Origin: an uncultured Chitinophagaceae bacterium
GTDB taxonomy: Bacteria > Bacteroidota > Bacteroidia > Chitinophagales > Chitinophagaceae
Direction: 5' to 3'
Length of the DNA: 64,000 nucleotides
NCBI GenBank assembly: GCA_937862815.1
Contig: CALMED010000038.1
Coordinates: 90,155 to 154,154, forward strand
The notes under the pieces were generated by a model, which was not told the DNA's origin, made no database searches, and saw only the letters and a program-made list of their open reading frames with translations. The position numbers and the translations under genes are program-made. Of the stretch, positions 27,244-35,734 are shown piece by piece; position 1 is the first letter of the stretch; every line of letters begins with the position of its first letter.

Positions 27244-27274
27244 ACCTGGCTTTTAAAGGAAACCGGGGGTTGGT

Positions 27275-27997
27275 TCAGATTCGTTTGTACACTTTCTCAA
27301 ACGGCACCCGCATCCGCTCGCCCCACACACCGCCCGGCTCCCGGATGCCGCAGGAAACCACCATGGTGATCTCCGCGCCGCGGGGTAAATTCAATATACG
27401 TTTCACCCGTTTGCTGTCGAAGCCTTCCATGGGGCAGGTATCGTACCCTTCGTTGGCCATGGCCAGCATGAAGGTTTGAGCAGCCAGCGCACAGGTCTTG
27501 TGCACCACCACCCGCAGATCACATTCCGAAACCTGGTAAGGCATGGGCCGGAAGAGTCCAGCCACATGCACCATAATCTTCCGGAACAAGCCCCAAAGGC
27601 CGAAAAAGCGGGAATAGAGAAAAGGGATAACGGTGCCGTAATACATCTTCCACCGCTTGACACGTGCGGCCTGCTTTTCTTCCGCACTGTTGCGTTGCAC
27701 ATTTTCTGTTTCAAGTGCCAGCATCTGGCGCGCCCGTTTGCGGTACAGGTCCTGCCGGGTAACAAACACCACCATTTGCCGGGCTGTGGTGGCCGTTTTC
27801 TGGTTGAGGCAGGCAACAGCGAGTTGCTCAAGCAGGTCGGGATTGGTTACATGATAAAATGCCCATAACTGCATGTTGGAGCTGTTGGGTGCTAAGGTGG
27901 CCAACTCCAGGCATTGCTGCACTTTTTCGCTATCAATGGGTGTTTCTTTGTAATGGCGCACCGAACGGCGGTACCGGACAATTTCCTCGAATGTCAT
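27275..27997 (-). CDS. Nitroreductase family flavoprotein
   Basis: The 240-residue protein begins MTFEEIVRYRRSVRHYKETP, the FMN-phosphate-binding RRSVR motif of nitroreductases. It has LATLAPNSSNMQLWAFYHVT (the dimer and FMN-binding region) and ends with EGYDTCPMEGFDSKRVKRIL, the third conserved segment. Members reduce nitroaromatics, quinones or flavins with NAD(P)H. It has an extra helical insertion with FLYSRFFGLWGLFRKIMVHV compared with small nitroreductases. The start is ATG 27997; a TACATTCG box is upstream. The substrate is unknown. Confidence 0.9.
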   Translation of the reverse strand: MTFEEIVRYRRSVRHYKETPIDSEKVQQCLELATLAPNSSNMQLWAFYHVTNPDLLEQLAVACLNQKTATTARQMVVFVTRQDLYRKRARQMLALETENVQRNSAEEKQAARVKRWKMYYGTVIPFLYSRFFGLWGLFRKIMVHVAGLFRPMPYQVSECDLRVVVHKTCALAAQTFMLAMANEGYDTCPMEGFDSKRVKRILNLPRGAEITMVVSCGIREPGGVWGERMRVPFEKVYKRI

Positions 27998-28122
27998 TTG
28001 GTGAGTGGTTTCAAAACCGAATGTACGCAATTGATCCGCTGCGGACCTGCTTTAAAAAGCCTGTTACAATCATAACGCCGTACCGAAAGCCAAAGCCGTT
28101 TTTCTGCGAGGTACACGTATTA

Positions 28123-28605
28123 CTATCTCCCACTGCTATCCCTTCCCCGGTTCCAGGGGCCGGCTATGCGGCGGGTTACTTTGTAGAGCAGGGAGTCGAA
28201 GACCGGTTGTTGCTGCGGGGTGCAGAGGGTGCGTACCTCGCGGAGGTGGGTGAGCAGTTGCTGGTCCATGGCGGCCTGCAGTTCGGTCATCTGCTGCTGT
28301 AAGCGCACTTCCTCCATGCTGTCGGCATCCAGGCGGATGCGATCGAAGTAAGTGGTCTTGAGCCGGCTCATGCTGTCGAACCGCGGCTTGTTGCGTTGCA
28401 TGTGGGCATTGCGCAGGCTGTCGTACTGTGCCAACTGTATGGCTGAAAAACCGATCTCTTTTTCCAGGAACTCCTGCATCATCTTACTCCGGTCGGTCCG
28501 GCGGGGCGGTTCGGGACGTTTCATCACCAGTACCAGCAGGATGAGGTTCGACACCAGCAGGAAGGCTATGAGGAGTAGCAGTATTTTGGGATGTAGGCGG
28601 TTCAT
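28123..28605 (-). CDS. CpxP/Spy/CnrX-like periplasmic stress or metal sensor
   Basis: The 160-residue protein has one N-terminal membrane anchor, ILLLLIAFLLVSNLILLVLV, and a charged helical periplasmic domain with repeated LTxxQ-like patterns (IQLAQYDSLRNAHMQRNKPR, EVRLQQQMTELQAAMDQQLL). This is the layout of the CpxP/Spy/heavy-metal-sensor (CnrX) family. Together with an upstream anti-sigma-like gene and an ECF sigma factor it forms a module like CnrYXH. The metal or stress signal is not evident. It overlaps the upstream gene by four bases (ATGA), so the two are translationally coupled. Confidence 0.78.
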   Translation of the reverse strand: MNRLHPKILLLLIAFLLVSNLILLVLVMKRPEPPRRTDRSKMMQEFLEKEIGFSAIQLAQYDSLRNAHMQRNKPRFDSMSRLKTTYFDRIRLDADSMEEVRLQQQMTELQAAMDQQLLTHLREVRTLCTPQQQPVFDSLLYKVTRRIAGPWNRGRDSSGR

Positions 28606-28934
28606 GGGGCGGGTGTTTCGTAATCGTATAAGGTGGAAACATTGAGGGTGCTCCACTCTTCGGGGAGTTGCTCGGTATTGGCAGCAGCCGTTCCGTTGAC
28701 CGGCACGGCCTGCCAAACGGCCCAGCCTTCGGCCAGCAGAAACACGAATAACAGGCTGAATGCTACAGCGGGTCGGGCCAACCAGCCCAGCAACAGGTGC
28801 CAGGGATTGGATGACTGCTCACGCTCCAGGCGGGCCAGTATGCGGGTGTGCAGAAACGGCGGGGCTTCGGCACGGCGCAGGCCCTGCAGTGAATTGAGAA
28901 GGTCATCCGGGTGAAACTTGTGCTCTGCTTTCAT
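28602..28934 (-). CDS. Anti-sigma-factor-like single-pass membrane protein
   Basis: The 110-residue protein has a soluble N-terminus (FHPDDLLNSLQGLRRAEAPP), one hydrophobic segment (AVAFSLLFVFLLAEGWAVW) and a short C-terminal tail with EEWSTLNVSTLYDYE. This size and topology resemble CnrY-type anti-sigma factors, in which the cytoplasmic N-terminal part binds the ECF sigma. No ZAS motif with His and Cys is visible. It is between the sigma gene (55 bases upstream) and the CpxP-like gene (four-base overlap). The anti-sigma role is inferred from context. Confidence 0.65.
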   Translation of the reverse strand: MKAEHKFHPDDLLNSLQGLRRAEAPPFLHTRILARLEREQSSNPWHLLLGWLARPAVAFSLLFVFLLAEGWAVWQAVPVNGTAAANTEQLPEEWSTLNVSTLYDYETPAP

Positions 28935-28989
28935 ACGTTTCTGCTTTATTGGACGTGAAGCCGGCTTCAAACTTTCGGCATCAACTCTT

Positions 28990-29559
28990 TTATTTTTTTT
29001 CCGCTTCCTGCAGCAACTCCCGCAACCGGCTGCGGGCCCGGAACAGGAGCGATTCGGCCGCGCCTGCGCTGATGCCCAGTACCGGCGCAATTTCCTGTGC
29101 CGATAAGCCCTCCGCCTGGTTGAGCGTAAACGCCAGCCGCTGCTTATCGGGCAACTGCCGGATGAGGCGGAACAAGAGGGCGGCCTGTTCTTTCTGCTCC
29201 AGCGCCACACCCGGGTGATAAAACACCGGTATCTCGGTGGCGGCTTCAGGGTCAATGGGCTCGCGGTACAGCCAGGCCAGTCGCTTTTTCGCTTTCTTAC
29301 GCCGCAGGTGGTCGAGCGCCTTGCTCCCCGCAATGCGGTAGAGCCAGGTACTCAGTTTGGCATCGCCCTTAAACCCACCAATGGAGCGGTGTGCCTGCAC
29401 AAACACATCCTGCGTCAACTCTTCGGCATCGGCTTCGTTCTGCACAATGGACAAGACGGTGTTGTACACCAGGTGCTGGTATTCCTCCACCAGCCGGCGG
29501 AAAGCGGCTTCGTTGCCGTTTAGCAGTTCGTGTATCCAGGCTTGTTCGTTATCGTTCAC
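28990..29559 (-). CDS. RNA polymerase ECF-type sigma factor
   Basis: The 189-residue protein has region 2 at residues about 20-90 (RRLVEEYQHLVYNTVLSIVQ, ADAEELTQDVFVQAHRSI, KLSTWLYRIAGSKALDHL) and region 4 at about 130-185 (LPDKQRLAFTLNQAEGLSAQ, then ISAGAAESLLFRARSRLREL). There is no sigma domain 3, as expected for ECF factors. It heads a three-gene module with an anti-sigma-like protein and a CpxP/CnrX-like sensor, which points to envelope or metal stress control. Its targets are not apparent; no matching promoter pair was identified. Confidence 0.95.
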   Translation of the reverse strand: MNDNEQAWIHELLNGNEAAFRRLVEEYQHLVYNTVLSIVQNEADAEELTQDVFVQAHRSIGGFKGDAKLSTWLYRIAGSKALDHLRRKKAKKRLAWLYREPIDPEAATEIPVFYHPGVALEQKEQAALLFRLIRQLPDKQRLAFTLNQAEGLSAQEIAPVLGISAGAAESLLFRARSRLRELLQEAEKK

Positions 29560-29681
29560 CGTTTCAGGAAGTTAAGAAGCGGAGTATGTAAGTTTCATAA
29601 TGTAAGCTTTAAGATCTAAGCAGCGCTGCTGCCGGGTCCGCACTTACAACTTACCACTTATCACTTACAACTTTTGTCTTC

Positions 29682-32504
29682 TCAGTTTCTCCTGAAATTA
29701 TTCATTCCCGGCCGGTTTTGCGCCGGTTTGCCAAAATTTCTCAGCCGGTAGGTGAAGGTGAGCATAAAGTATTGCTGCAGTACCACGTTCTGCACGTCCT
29801 GCACAAAGGTTTCGGTGGTGGTACGGGCGATGCTCTGGTTTTGTTTGAGCAGGTCAAACACAGAGAGCTTGAGTTCGCCGGTCTGATTTTTCAGAAACTT
29901 CTTACCTGCCGACATGTTCCACAGCCAGAAACTCTGGTTGAATCCATCGGCAAGTCCGCTGAAACTCTGGTTGGCAATATCGTTCTGGAAGAACCATCCC
30001 TTTTTCGACAGCAGGTTGAACTGCAGGTTGGCGAGTTGGGTAAAGAAATTGTTGTTCAGCTGCGGCTGAATGCTGTTGCGCACTACGTTGTAATTGACCG
30101 TGTAGGACACATTGAAGTCTACAAATTCACTGATATTGCTCGCCACCACCCATCCGCCGTTGTAGTTGTAGGTGTTGGCCGTGTTTTCCACTTTGTTGAT
30201 CAGGCCCGGGGCGCGGGTGTAGCCGAAACCGGCATTGAAGTTGATGCTCGATTTGATGAATTTAAGCGGCATGCCGTAGGTAACAAAACTGCGCAGGTTG
30301 CGGTAGCCCTGCAGGTTGATGGGCTTGCTGAGCTGGGAACCACGGAAGAGGGTAACACCGGGCGCCAGCACCGAGTCGGCGGCTGCCACATAGGTGGCAT
30401 TGGCTACGAAGTCCTGTGTGGCTGTGGCGAACAGGTTGACAAAAAAGCTGCGGCCCTTGCCGGTATTGGTGAAAATATAGCGGGTCACCAGGGTGTGGCT
30501 GAACGACTGGTTGAGTTCGGGGTTGCCGGTGCTGAGGAACAGGGGGTTGCTGTTGTTAATTACATTCTGCAACTGGTTAACGGAGGGGGCATTGGCGTTG
30601 GTGCGGTAAAACACCCGGAGGTTGGCCTTGGCCGACAGTTTTTTGCGCCACTGCAGATTGGGCAGCAGGTTGCTGAAGCTGCGCTCGAAGCGGGCATTTA
30701 CGGGAAACACCTGGTCGCTGCCGAGGGTGGCATACTGGTAATTGAGACCGATGGCAAACTGGTTGTCGCGGTCGCCCTTGCGGTAGGTGATGCCGGGGCG
30801 GTGGGTATGGTAGGTGTTGTCGAATTTGTTGGACAGTACGGTATCAAAGCGGGTATACTTGCCGGTGCTGCTTTCAAACTGCAGGGTTTGCTGGTCGGCC
30901 TTGTTAAACGTGAACGAAGGCGCATAGCTGAACTGCAGTTGTCCCTGCTTGCCAACGGGCTCTGTGTAAGTAACGTTGGTGGAGAGGGTGGTGCCGCTGG
31001 TGAGGTTGTCGTTGAACTGCCGCAGGCTGTCGGTAAAGGGTGTGCCGGTGGTGAAGAAAATATTTTCCGCGTCGGTGAAGTTGTCGCTGCTGCGGTTGTT
31101 GAGGGCTGTGTTGAAGTTCACCGAAACGGAACGGCCGCGCTTGCGGAAACTGTGGCGGTACAGGATGTTGTTGTTGAGGTTGTACCCGTTGCTGATCAGG
31201 TCGCGGATGTTGGTGGTTTTGTTGATGGGCTGGGTGGGGCTGAAAAAGTTGTCGCCCCGTACATCGCGGATGGAATTATTTTTCTGAAGCGACAGGTTGG
31301 GCGTGATGATGATGCTGTTGAAGCTGTCGATGTTGTATTCCAGGCGGGCGTTGATGCGGTGGCTCCAGTTGTTGCTGCGGATGAGGCTGGCTTCGTCGTA
31401 AAACTGGGTGCGGCCGCCGCTGAGAAACTGCTGCCGGTTGAGAAACTGATCGTTTACATTGTTGCTGTTGTTGAAAAAGTAGCTGCCGGTGGCGGTGATT
31501 TTTTTGCCCCATTTATCGGTGTAGTTCACGCCAAAGGCATTGGTGCGGCTGATGCCGGCCTGCTGGCCGATGGTGAAGTTGTTGTTGCCGCCGCCCCACA
31601 TGCCTCCGCCGGGGCGCCCACCACCGCCGCGGTTGTTGGTGTTGCTGGTAACACCCAGCAGGTCCTGGGCGGCAAAGTTCTGCTGGTTGATGTTGTTGGT
31701 TAGCCCCACCACCGAGATGCGCCTGTTTTCTTTCAGGAAAGTCATGTTACCCCCGGCGCTGTACCGGTCGTCGGTGCCGTAGCCGGCAAATACCCGGCCG
31801 TACTGGCCGTTGCGCATATCGGCCTTGGTGACAATATTGATGGCTTTGACGGTGTTGCCATCGTCCACCCCGGTCACCTGGGCCTGGTCGCTCAGGCGGT
31901 CGAATACCTGTATTTTATCAATCACTTCGGCGGGCAGGTTGCGGAGAGCGGCCGTGGCGTCGTCGCCAAAGAATTCCCGTCCGTCAATGGTCACCCGCTG
32001 CACGGTTTCGCCCTGGGCGGTAACGTTCCCCTGGCGGTCAACGGTGATGCCGGGCATTTTTTTCACGATGTCTTCACCCGAAGCATCGGGATTTACTTTG
32101 TATTGGCTGGCGCTGTACTCGGCCGTATCGCCTTTCTGGCGTACGGGAGGCTGGTATACGATCACCACCTCGCCCAGCTGGGTGGCGGCGTTGGTCATGT
32201 TAATGGTGCCCAAATCCACCGGTACGCCCCGTTCCAGGCGGAAACGGATAATTGCGGGTGCGAAATTGATGTAACTGATGCGGAGCAGGAAGCTGTCGGC
32301 CGGCAGACCGCTAAACTCAAAGCGGCCCTGGGCATTGCTGGTAACCGAACGTTGCAGAGGGGTGCCGCCCACGCGGCTGATTTCTACCGTGGCGCCGGAG
32401 AGAGCTTTCTTTTCGGTGGTGTCGTAAAGGGTGCCTTTCACCTGCTGGGCCCGGGAAGCGGTGGCGAGCAGTACAACCAGGAGCAGCGACAGAACAGAAC
32501 GCAT
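29682..32504 (-). CDS. Outer-membrane beta-barrel receptor with carboxypeptidase-regulatory-like domain
   Basis: The 940-residue protein has a signal peptide (LSLLLVVLLATASRAQQVKG). A carboxypeptidase-regulatory-like domain follows, residues about 20-100 (GTLYDTTEKKALSGATVEIS). A plug-like domain, residues about 125-235, contains KGDTAEYSASQYKVNPDASG and EDIVKKMPGITVDRQGNVTA, the typical Bacteroidota plug. The barrel of about 700 residues is rich in alternating aromatic strands and Asn/Gly, with a Gly-rich loop GGGGRPGGGMWGGGNN. The C-terminus has MLTFTYRLRNFG, a final strand. Such proteins import or sense large ligands; the SusD partner is absent, so polysaccharide uptake is not supported. 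It lies upstream of the ECF sigma gene on the same strand. Confidence 0.9.
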   Translation of the reverse strand: MRSVLSLLLVVLLATASRAQQVKGTLYDTTEKKALSGATVEISRVGGTPLQRSVTSNAQGRFEFSGLPADSFLLRISYINFAPAIIRFRLERGVPVDLGTINMTNAATQLGEVVIVYQPPVRQKGDTAEYSASQYKVNPDASGEDIVKKMPGITVDRQGNVTAQGETVQRVTIDGREFFGDDATAALRNLPAEVIDKIQVFDRLSDQAQVTGVDDGNTVKAINIVTKADMRNGQYGRVFAGYGTDDRYSAGGNMTFLKENRRISVVGLTNNINQQNFAAQDLLGVTSNTNNRGGGGRPGGGMWGGGNNNFTIGQQAGISRTNAFGVNYTDKWGKKITATGSYFFNNSNNVNDQFLNRQQFLSGGRTQFYDEASLIRSNNWSHRINARLEYNIDSFNSIIITPNLSLQKNNSIRDVRGDNFFSPTQPINKTTNIRDLISNGYNLNNNILYRHSFRKRGRSVSVNFNTALNNRSSDNFTDAENIFFTTGTPFTDSLRQFNDNLTSGTTLSTNVTYTEPVGKQGQLQFSYAPSFTFNKADQQTLQFESSTGKYTRFDTVLSNKFDNTYHTHRPGITYRKGDRDNQFAIGLNYQYATLGSDQVFPVNARFERSFSNLLPNLQWRKKLSAKANLRVFYRTNANAPSVNQLQNVINNSNPLFLSTGNPELNQSFSHTLVTRYIFTNTGKGRSFFVNLFATATQDFVANATYVAAADSVLAPGVTLFRGSQLSKPINLQGYRNLRSFVTYGMPLKFIKSSINFNAGFGYTRAPGLINKVENTANTYNYNGGWVVASNISEFVDFNVSYTVNYNVVRNSIQPQLNNNFFTQLANLQFNLLSKKGWFFQNDIANQSFSGLADGFNQSFWLWNMSAGKKFLKNQTGELKLSVFDLLKQNQSIARTTTETFVQDVQNVVLQQYFMLTFTYRLRNFGKPAQNRPGMNNFRRN

Positions 32505-32651
32505 GAATTATTTGTTTTATGGGAGTTAGACGCAGATAAACGTCCGGACAGGCGGATGGTTGACCGGTTCTGGATGAGTGGCCGCGAGGCTGTACCAGCG
32601 CACGGGTGACCGAATGTGCGGCAATTTACCGCCGGAACCGGTACAACTGCC

Positions 32652-32659
32652 TAACTTTG
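32652..32659 (+). promoter_or_regulatory. TAnnTTTG promoter element
   Basis: TAACTTTG lies 15 bases before the ATG of the small membrane protein at 32675, at the standard distance for a short leader. Confidence 0.6.
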
Positions 32660-32674
32660 TAAAAATTGCAGTTT

Positions 32675-32902
32675 ATGAAGCGGTGGATGATTGCTTTCTC
32701 TCTTACAGTTGTACTTGCACTCGTGGCATCCGTTGCGGAGGCCCAGTGCTCCATTTGCACCAAAACGGCTTCCCAGCTGGGCGAAAAGCCGGCCGCTGCG
32801 CTCAACAGCGCTATCATTTACCTTATGGCCACCCCGCTCCTCATCATCGGTTTTGTTGGCTGGCGCTGGTGGAAGGGGCAGCAGCAGGAAGAGGAAGTGT
32901 AA
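32675..32902 (+). CDS. Small secreted or membrane protein with CxxC
   Basis: This 75-residue protein has a signal-like N-terminus (WMIAFSLTVVLALVASVAEA) directly followed by QCSICTKTASQLGEKPA, a CxxC pair, and then one membrane segment (IIYLMATPLLIIGFVGWRWW) ending in a polar tail. The topology is an exported N-terminal CxxC domain with a membrane anchor. Function is unknown; similar small proteins accompany heme or redox genes in Bacteroidota, but no partner is adjacent here. The start at 32675 agrees with the upstream TAACTTTG. Confidence 0.75.
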   Translation: MKRWMIAFSLTVVLALVASVAEAQCSICTKTASQLGEKPAAALNSAIIYLMATPLLIIGFVGWRWWKGQQQEEEV

Positions 32903-32924
32903 AGGGTTGCGGGTTGCTGGTTCA

Positions 32925-33030
32925 ATCTACTGGGTTACGGGTTATGTGTTATGTGTTATGGGTTACGTGTTCTGTAATCACAAATCTGGAATCATAAATC
33001 AGCAATCTTCAATCCAAAATCCCCGGAACC
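32925..33030. repeat. Word-like low-complexity repeats
   Basis: The 106 bases contain near-tandem words GGGTTACGGGTTATG, TGTTATGGGTTACGTG, then a second vocabulary AATCACAAATCTGGAATC, ATAAATCAGCAATC. The same first vocabulary recurs at 50632-50658 and, inverted, at 51116-51150. No ORF or RNA structure explains it. Confidence 0.6.
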
Positions 33031-33116
33031 GCCGCTGATCGTTGCACAACAGCCGACAGCGCCTTGCAGTTCCCATCGGGTTCCAACCTCACGCCGTTCC
33101 ACCTCACGCCTCACCC

Positions 33117-33434
33117 TCATTCTTCCCCCTGCTGTTCAAACTTGGCCACCACCTCGGGCTGCTTGTGCGATCCGTCGCAGAACGGCGGATTCTTCGTGTG
33201 CTTGCACTGGCAGAGCCACACGGTTTCGTCTTTTTCGGGCGTGTATTTGAGGCTTTTGTAGGTCATAACGGTTTCCCCGTTTTCTTCGTACCAGAGCTGC
33301 TTGTGCTGTCCGTCGCAGAAGGGTTGCTTGCTGCTGAGGCCGCAGGTGCACCAGGCGTAGGTTTTACCTGCCTGCAATTCCACTTCCGCCGGATAACATT
33401 GGGCCACGATGGGTAAACTGTGATTGCTGTCCAT
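33117..33434 (-). CDS. Double CDGSH iron-sulfur domain protein
   Basis: The 105-residue protein has two CDGSH-type zinc-finger-like iron-sulfur modules. The first is TYAWCTCGLSSKQPFCDGQH and the second WLCQCKHTKNPPFCDGSH. Each CxCx..PxCDGxH pattern supplies the 3Cys-1His ligands of a [2Fe-2S] cluster. There is no signal peptide or membrane segment. Roles in iron-sulfur or redox handling are inferred from the family. The start is ATG 33434; MeaB lies 49 bases upstream on the same strand. Confidence 0.93.
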   Translation of the reverse strand: MDSNHSLPIVAQCYPAEVELQAGKTYAWCTCGLSSKQPFCDGQHKQLWYEENGETVMTYKSLKYTPEKDETVWLCQCKHTKNPPFCDGSHKQPEVVAKFEQQGEE

Positions 33435-33483
33435 GAATAGTTGTTTTGATGTAGATGTATAGCTGCGAAAATACAGGTTCTGT

Positions 33484-34398
33484 TCATGTGCCGGCCGGGG
33501 AGGCAAAGCCGGCCACAAAGCGGTAGAGGTTGAAGCCGGGTTCCTGCAGTTGGGTGGCAATACGGTCTTTCAGCTCGGCTTTGTTCACGTCTTTCATGCG
33601 CCGGTGCTGGATGAGCTGGAAGGCCTTTTCGGCCAGCAGCCAGGGTCGTCGTTCGTTGTAGCGGCCCAAGGCCAGGTATTGGCGGATCTCGTTCCATAGT
33701 TCGGCGGTGCCTTCATGGCGGAGGGCTACCGTCTTCACAATCGGCACAGGCCCCCGTTCCTGCTGGCGGGCGGGTGGCATCATCAGCCGCAGGTTGTGCA
33801 CAAAGCGGTCGGCATCGGGGCGGTCGGCTTTGTTGATGACGAACAGGTCGGCGATCTCCATCAGTCCGGCTTTCATGGTCTGTATCTCGTCGCCCGCTTC
33901 CGGTACCAGCACCACAACGGTTACATCGGCCAGCCCGGTGATTTCGATTTCGCTCTGTCCCACACCTACGGTTTCCACGATCACGTAATCAAAGCCGGCG
34001 GCCTTGCACACATCGGTGATCTCCAGGATTTTGGGGTGGAGGCCGCCCAGTGATCCGCGGGTGGCCAGCGAGCGGATGAACACGTTGGGGTGGTTGTACC
34101 AGTCGCTCATCCGGATGCGGTCGCCCAACACCGCCCCGAGGTTGAAGGGTGAGGAGGGGTCCACGCACAGCACGGCGGCTTTTTTGCCATCGGTCACCAG
34201 CTGTTTCAGCAGGGCATCCACCAGGGTGCTCTTACCGGCGCCGGGCGGACCGGTGAGGCCAATCACCGGTACGCTGGAAGCGGGCAGCTGCTGCAGGAAG
34301 GCTTCGGTGCCCGGCACTTCGTTTTCCACCAGTGAAATACAACGGGCCAGGCTTTTGGTATCGCCATCCAGTAATCCTTGGAGCAGGGGTTGCCACAT
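33484..34398 (-). CDS. meaB: Methylmalonyl-CoA mutase-associated GTPase MeaB (ArgK family)
   Basis: MeaB is a G3E-family GTPase that loads or protects adenosylcobalamin in methylmalonyl-CoA mutase. The 304-residue protein has the P-loop IGLTGPPGAGKSTLVDALLK, then AVLCVDPSSPFNLGAVLGDR, IVETVGVGQSEIEI (Walker B/switch II) and DLFVINKADRPDA, the NKxD motif. No mutase gene is in the window. Its start is beside a CAAACCTA box on the opposite strand, part of an inverted-repeat promoter pair shared with the divergent O-antigen-ligase-like gene. CDGSH lies downstream. Confidence 0.96.
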   Translation of the reverse strand: MWQPLLQGLLDGDTKSLARCISLVENEVPGTEAFLQQLPASSVPVIGLTGPPGAGKSTLVDALLKQLVTDGKKAAVLCVDPSSPFNLGAVLGDRIRMSDWYNHPNVFIRSLATRGSLGGLHPKILEITDVCKAAGFDYVIVETVGVGQSEIEITGLADVTVVVLVPEAGDEIQTMKAGLMEIADLFVINKADRPDADRFVHNLRLMMPPARQQERGPVPIVKTVALRHEGTAELWNEIRQYLALGRYNERRPWLLAEKAFQLIQHRRMKDVNKAELKDRIATQLQEPGFNLYRFVAGFASPAGT

Positions 34399-34402
34399 GG
34401 GA

Positions 34403-34462
34403 CAAACCTACTGGAAAAGGATGAGAAAAAGTTTTCCGGAACGGGGGAATCCAGTAGGTTTG
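34403..34462. promoter_or_regulatory. Mirror-image divergent promoters
   Basis: CAAACCTACTGG (34403-34414) and CCAGTAGGTTTG (34451-34462) are exact inverted repeats. Each holds a TAGGTTTG -7 box, one reading toward meaB (ATG 4 bases away) and one toward the ligase gene (ATG 6 bases away). Both genes should have almost no leader. The match extends beyond the box by four bases (CCAG), so a shared regulator is possible. Confidence 0.6.
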
Positions 34463-34468
34463 ACGCCC

Positions 34469-35707
34469 ATGATGCAATACCGGGCAATCGTTCATTTGTA
34501 CATTTTCATGCTGAGCGTGGCAGCGGCCCTCACCGGCTTTCTCTACAGCCGCAATTTGCTGAGCATCGGGATGATTGGCCTGGTGCTCAACGCTTTTTCG
34601 CAGCCCGGCCTGGGAGAGCGGCTGCGCCTCTGGTGGAACAACCGGGCGTTGGTATTGCTGGCAACCGCCTTTCTGCTGCCGCTGCTGTCGGGGGCCTGGT
34701 CGGAGAATACGGATGACTGGTGGCACGCCACGCAGATCCGCATTCCGCTGTTGGTACTGCCCATCGCTATGATCCGCCAGGAAGGATTCGCCCGTCGCCA
34801 TCTGCTGCTGCTCAGCTGGTGCTGGATGCTGTTGCTCCTGAGCGGGGTGCTGTGGAGCCTTCTGCAGTACCTGCAAAACCCTGCTGTCTTCAACCAGGCC
34901 TACCAGGTAGCCAAGGTGATGCCCACACCGGCTCATGCAGATTACATCCGCTTCAGCATGGCCCTTGTTCTGGCCCTTCTGTTATGGCTCCATGTGGAGT
35001 GGAGAGGCTGGCTGCCGGACCGGGCCCGTTGGTGGATGCGGCTCCTCGCAGCCGTCTTCGTGGTATACCTGCACCTGCTGGGGTCCAAAACCGGCTGGCT
35101 GGGGATGTATGGGGTGGTGTTTCCGGTGGCCCTGTACATGCTCTGGCGCCGGAAGCAACGAACGGCAGCGGCCGCGCTGATGGCCGTTGTGCTGCTGACA
35201 CCCTGGCTGGGGTATCGCTATGTTCCCACCATCCACAACCGCATCGGGTACATCCGCTACGACTTTAACCTCTACTCACAGAATGTATTTGTGAAAGGAC
35301 TGAGCGATGGCAACCGGGTACTCAGCTGGAAAGCCGGCTGGCAGGTGTTCCGCGACAACTGGTTAACAGGCGCTGGTTTTGGCGACATTATGCCCGCTCT
35401 GGCCGCCTGGCACCGCAATCACAACACCCTGGTTGAGAACAGCGAGGTCTTTCTCGGCAACGAATGGCTCATGATGGCCTGCGGCGCAGGAATAGCGGGT
35501 TTCCTGCTGTTCACCTTTGCCGTACTGGCCTTGTTTGTTGCCACCCCCTGGCGCCGTTCCCTGCATGCGGTGGCCATGCTGTTGTTTTTCCTGTTTACCT
35601 TTCTGTACGAAAACACACTCAGCATCCAGCTGGGCGCTTTTCTATATCCCTTTGCCATTATGTGGTGGTACCGGCTCCTGCAGGAACCGCCGGCCATGGA
35701 AGGATGA
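34469..35707 (+). CDS. O-antigen ligase/polymerase family membrane protein
   Basis: The 412-residue protein has about ten to twelve membrane segments and the large loop near the C-terminus expected of Wzy/WaaL proteins. The loop includes RIGYIRYDFNLYSQ, then VLSWKAGWQVFRDNWLTGAG and WHRNHNTLVENSEVF; the GxxFGD and HNxxxE-like pattern is typical of O-antigen ligases. They join or polymerise polysaccharide on undecaprenyl carriers and lipid A core. A glycosyltransferase follows 27 bases later, so this is likely an LPS assembly pair. The start is ATG 34469, six bases after TAGGTTTG. Confidence 0.85.
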   Translation: MMQYRAIVHLYIFMLSVAAALTGFLYSRNLLSIGMIGLVLNAFSQPGLGERLRLWWNNRALVLLATAFLLPLLSGAWSENTDDWWHATQIRIPLLVLPIAMIRQEGFARRHLLLLSWCWMLLLLSGVLWSLLQYLQNPAVFNQAYQVAKVMPTPAHADYIRFSMALVLALLLWLHVEWRGWLPDRARWWMRLLAAVFVVYLHLLGSKTGWLGMYGVVFPVALYMLWRRKQRTAAAALMAVVLLTPWLGYRYVPTIHNRIGYIRYDFNLYSQNVFVKGLSDGNRVLSWKAGWQVFRDNWLTGAGFGDIMPALAAWHRNHNTLVENSEVFLGNEWLMMACGAGIAGFLLFTFAVLALFVATPWRRSLHAVAMLLFFLFTFLYENTLSIQLGAFLYPFAIMWWYRLLQEPPAMEG

Positions 35708-35734
35708 GTGCCTGATATGTTATACCTTGAATAA

